Positions 61,213 to 61,323 of a stretch of 61,323 bases of DNA are shown one piece after another (positions within the stretch are counted from its first letter, which is position 1; every line of letters begins with the position of its first letter). Origin of the DNA: JANLUX01 sp031366005. GTDB taxonomy: Bacteria > Bacteroidota > Bacteroidia > AKYH767-A > OLB10. Made by a program: the position numbers and the translations under genes. Where the stretch lies: the NCBI GenBank assembly GCA_031366005.1, contig JANLZB010000052.1, positions 1-61,323 of the forward strand, written 5' to 3'. The notes beneath the pieces are model-generated. The model was not told the DNA's origin, ran no database searches, and was given only the letters and a program-made list of their open reading frames with translations.

Positions 61213-61323
61213 AAAAATTGGAGACGAAGCTTGATAAACACGATGCTATTATTCAAAAGATTTTTGAAGCCATTCGTCAATTAATGCAACCACCTGAAAT
61301 GCCGAGAAAGAAAATTGGTTGTA
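61209..61323 (+). pseudogene. 3' remnant of an ORF6N/KilA-N-type gene (cut by window edge)
   Basis: The frame LKKLETKLDKHDAIIQKIFE, then AIRQLMQPPEMPRKKIG, matches the conserved C-terminal tail of ORF6N-domain proteins (phage-type DNA-binding proteins often linked to defence or TA regions). There is no start; the frame emerges from within the orphan hicB in another frame. The stop lies beyond the window, so its end is not visible. Confidence 0.55.

Noticed and set aside
1..61323. tRNA, rRNA or insertion-sequence transposase genes
   Set aside because: None was recognised on either strand by reading; a covariance or profile search could still find a missed tRNA.

Overview
The window looks like a chromosomal segment of a member of the Bacteroidota. 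The best signs are: a very large surface protein and two smaller proteins with type IX secretion (T9SS) C-terminal sorting domains; a fused MurF-alanine racemase; a bacterial geranylgeranylglyceryl-phosphate-synthase-type enzyme; and many promoters with the Bacteroidota -7 box TAnnTTTG, often only 6-15 bases from the start codon. I cannot name the genus. No rRNA, tRNA, CRISPR array or transposase gene was recognised.

Layout. 0-7 kb: a cold-shock protein and a 2260-residue T9SS surface protein with 14 tandem domains of about 82 residues. 7-15 kb: housekeeping genes (lysA, ispD, queA, lpdA, lnt) and a membrane MutS-like ATPase gene interrupted by one in-frame amber codon. 15-25 kb: a HicBA toxin-antitoxin (TA) pair, a GT-C-like membrane protein, a dipeptide epimerase, an acetyltransferase, radA, a DUF433/DUF5615 TA-like pair, a phospholipase-D enzyme and murF-alr. 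25-40 kb: heme A synthase, dnaG, a polyprenyl synthase, a response regulator, an orphan AAA ATPase, ahcY, the GGGP-type synthase, an acyl-CoA dehydrogenase, an HhH protein, a PagL-like outer-membrane protein, tpiA and truA. 40-50 kb: an ABC exporter, a TMTC-like TPR membrane protein, aroQ, a Xer recombinase, a ferredoxin-NADP-type reductase, a Kir-type potassium channel, and a tight three-gene operon ending in an NTPase-MobA fusion. 50-56 kb: T9SS cargo, an AraC regulator, a photolyase, an epimerase and an outer-membrane protein. 56-61 kb: an accessory zone around thrA with VapBC-like, HicBA and RelBE-like pairs, an orphan HicB and a degraded ORF6N-type gene.

The most unusual signal is how two TA-like modules sit in the chromosome. 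The DUF433/DUF5615 module lies between radA and a 120-base, about 86% identical copy of the radA 3' end. The HicBA module lies between a 95-base copy of the thrA leader plus first codons and the intact thrA. In both cases a small promoter-bearing module is bracketed by a direct repeat of the end of a housekeeping gene, and one full-length gene copy remains. This is what single-crossover or site-specific entry of a small circle carrying a gene end would leave. A second theme is a set of dispersed palindromic repeats. They lie between genes and, in at least three places, inside reading frames without breaking them (ABC exporter, six-helix membrane protein, N-terminus of the PagL-like protein).

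All functional names come from reading motifs by eye. No database search was possible.
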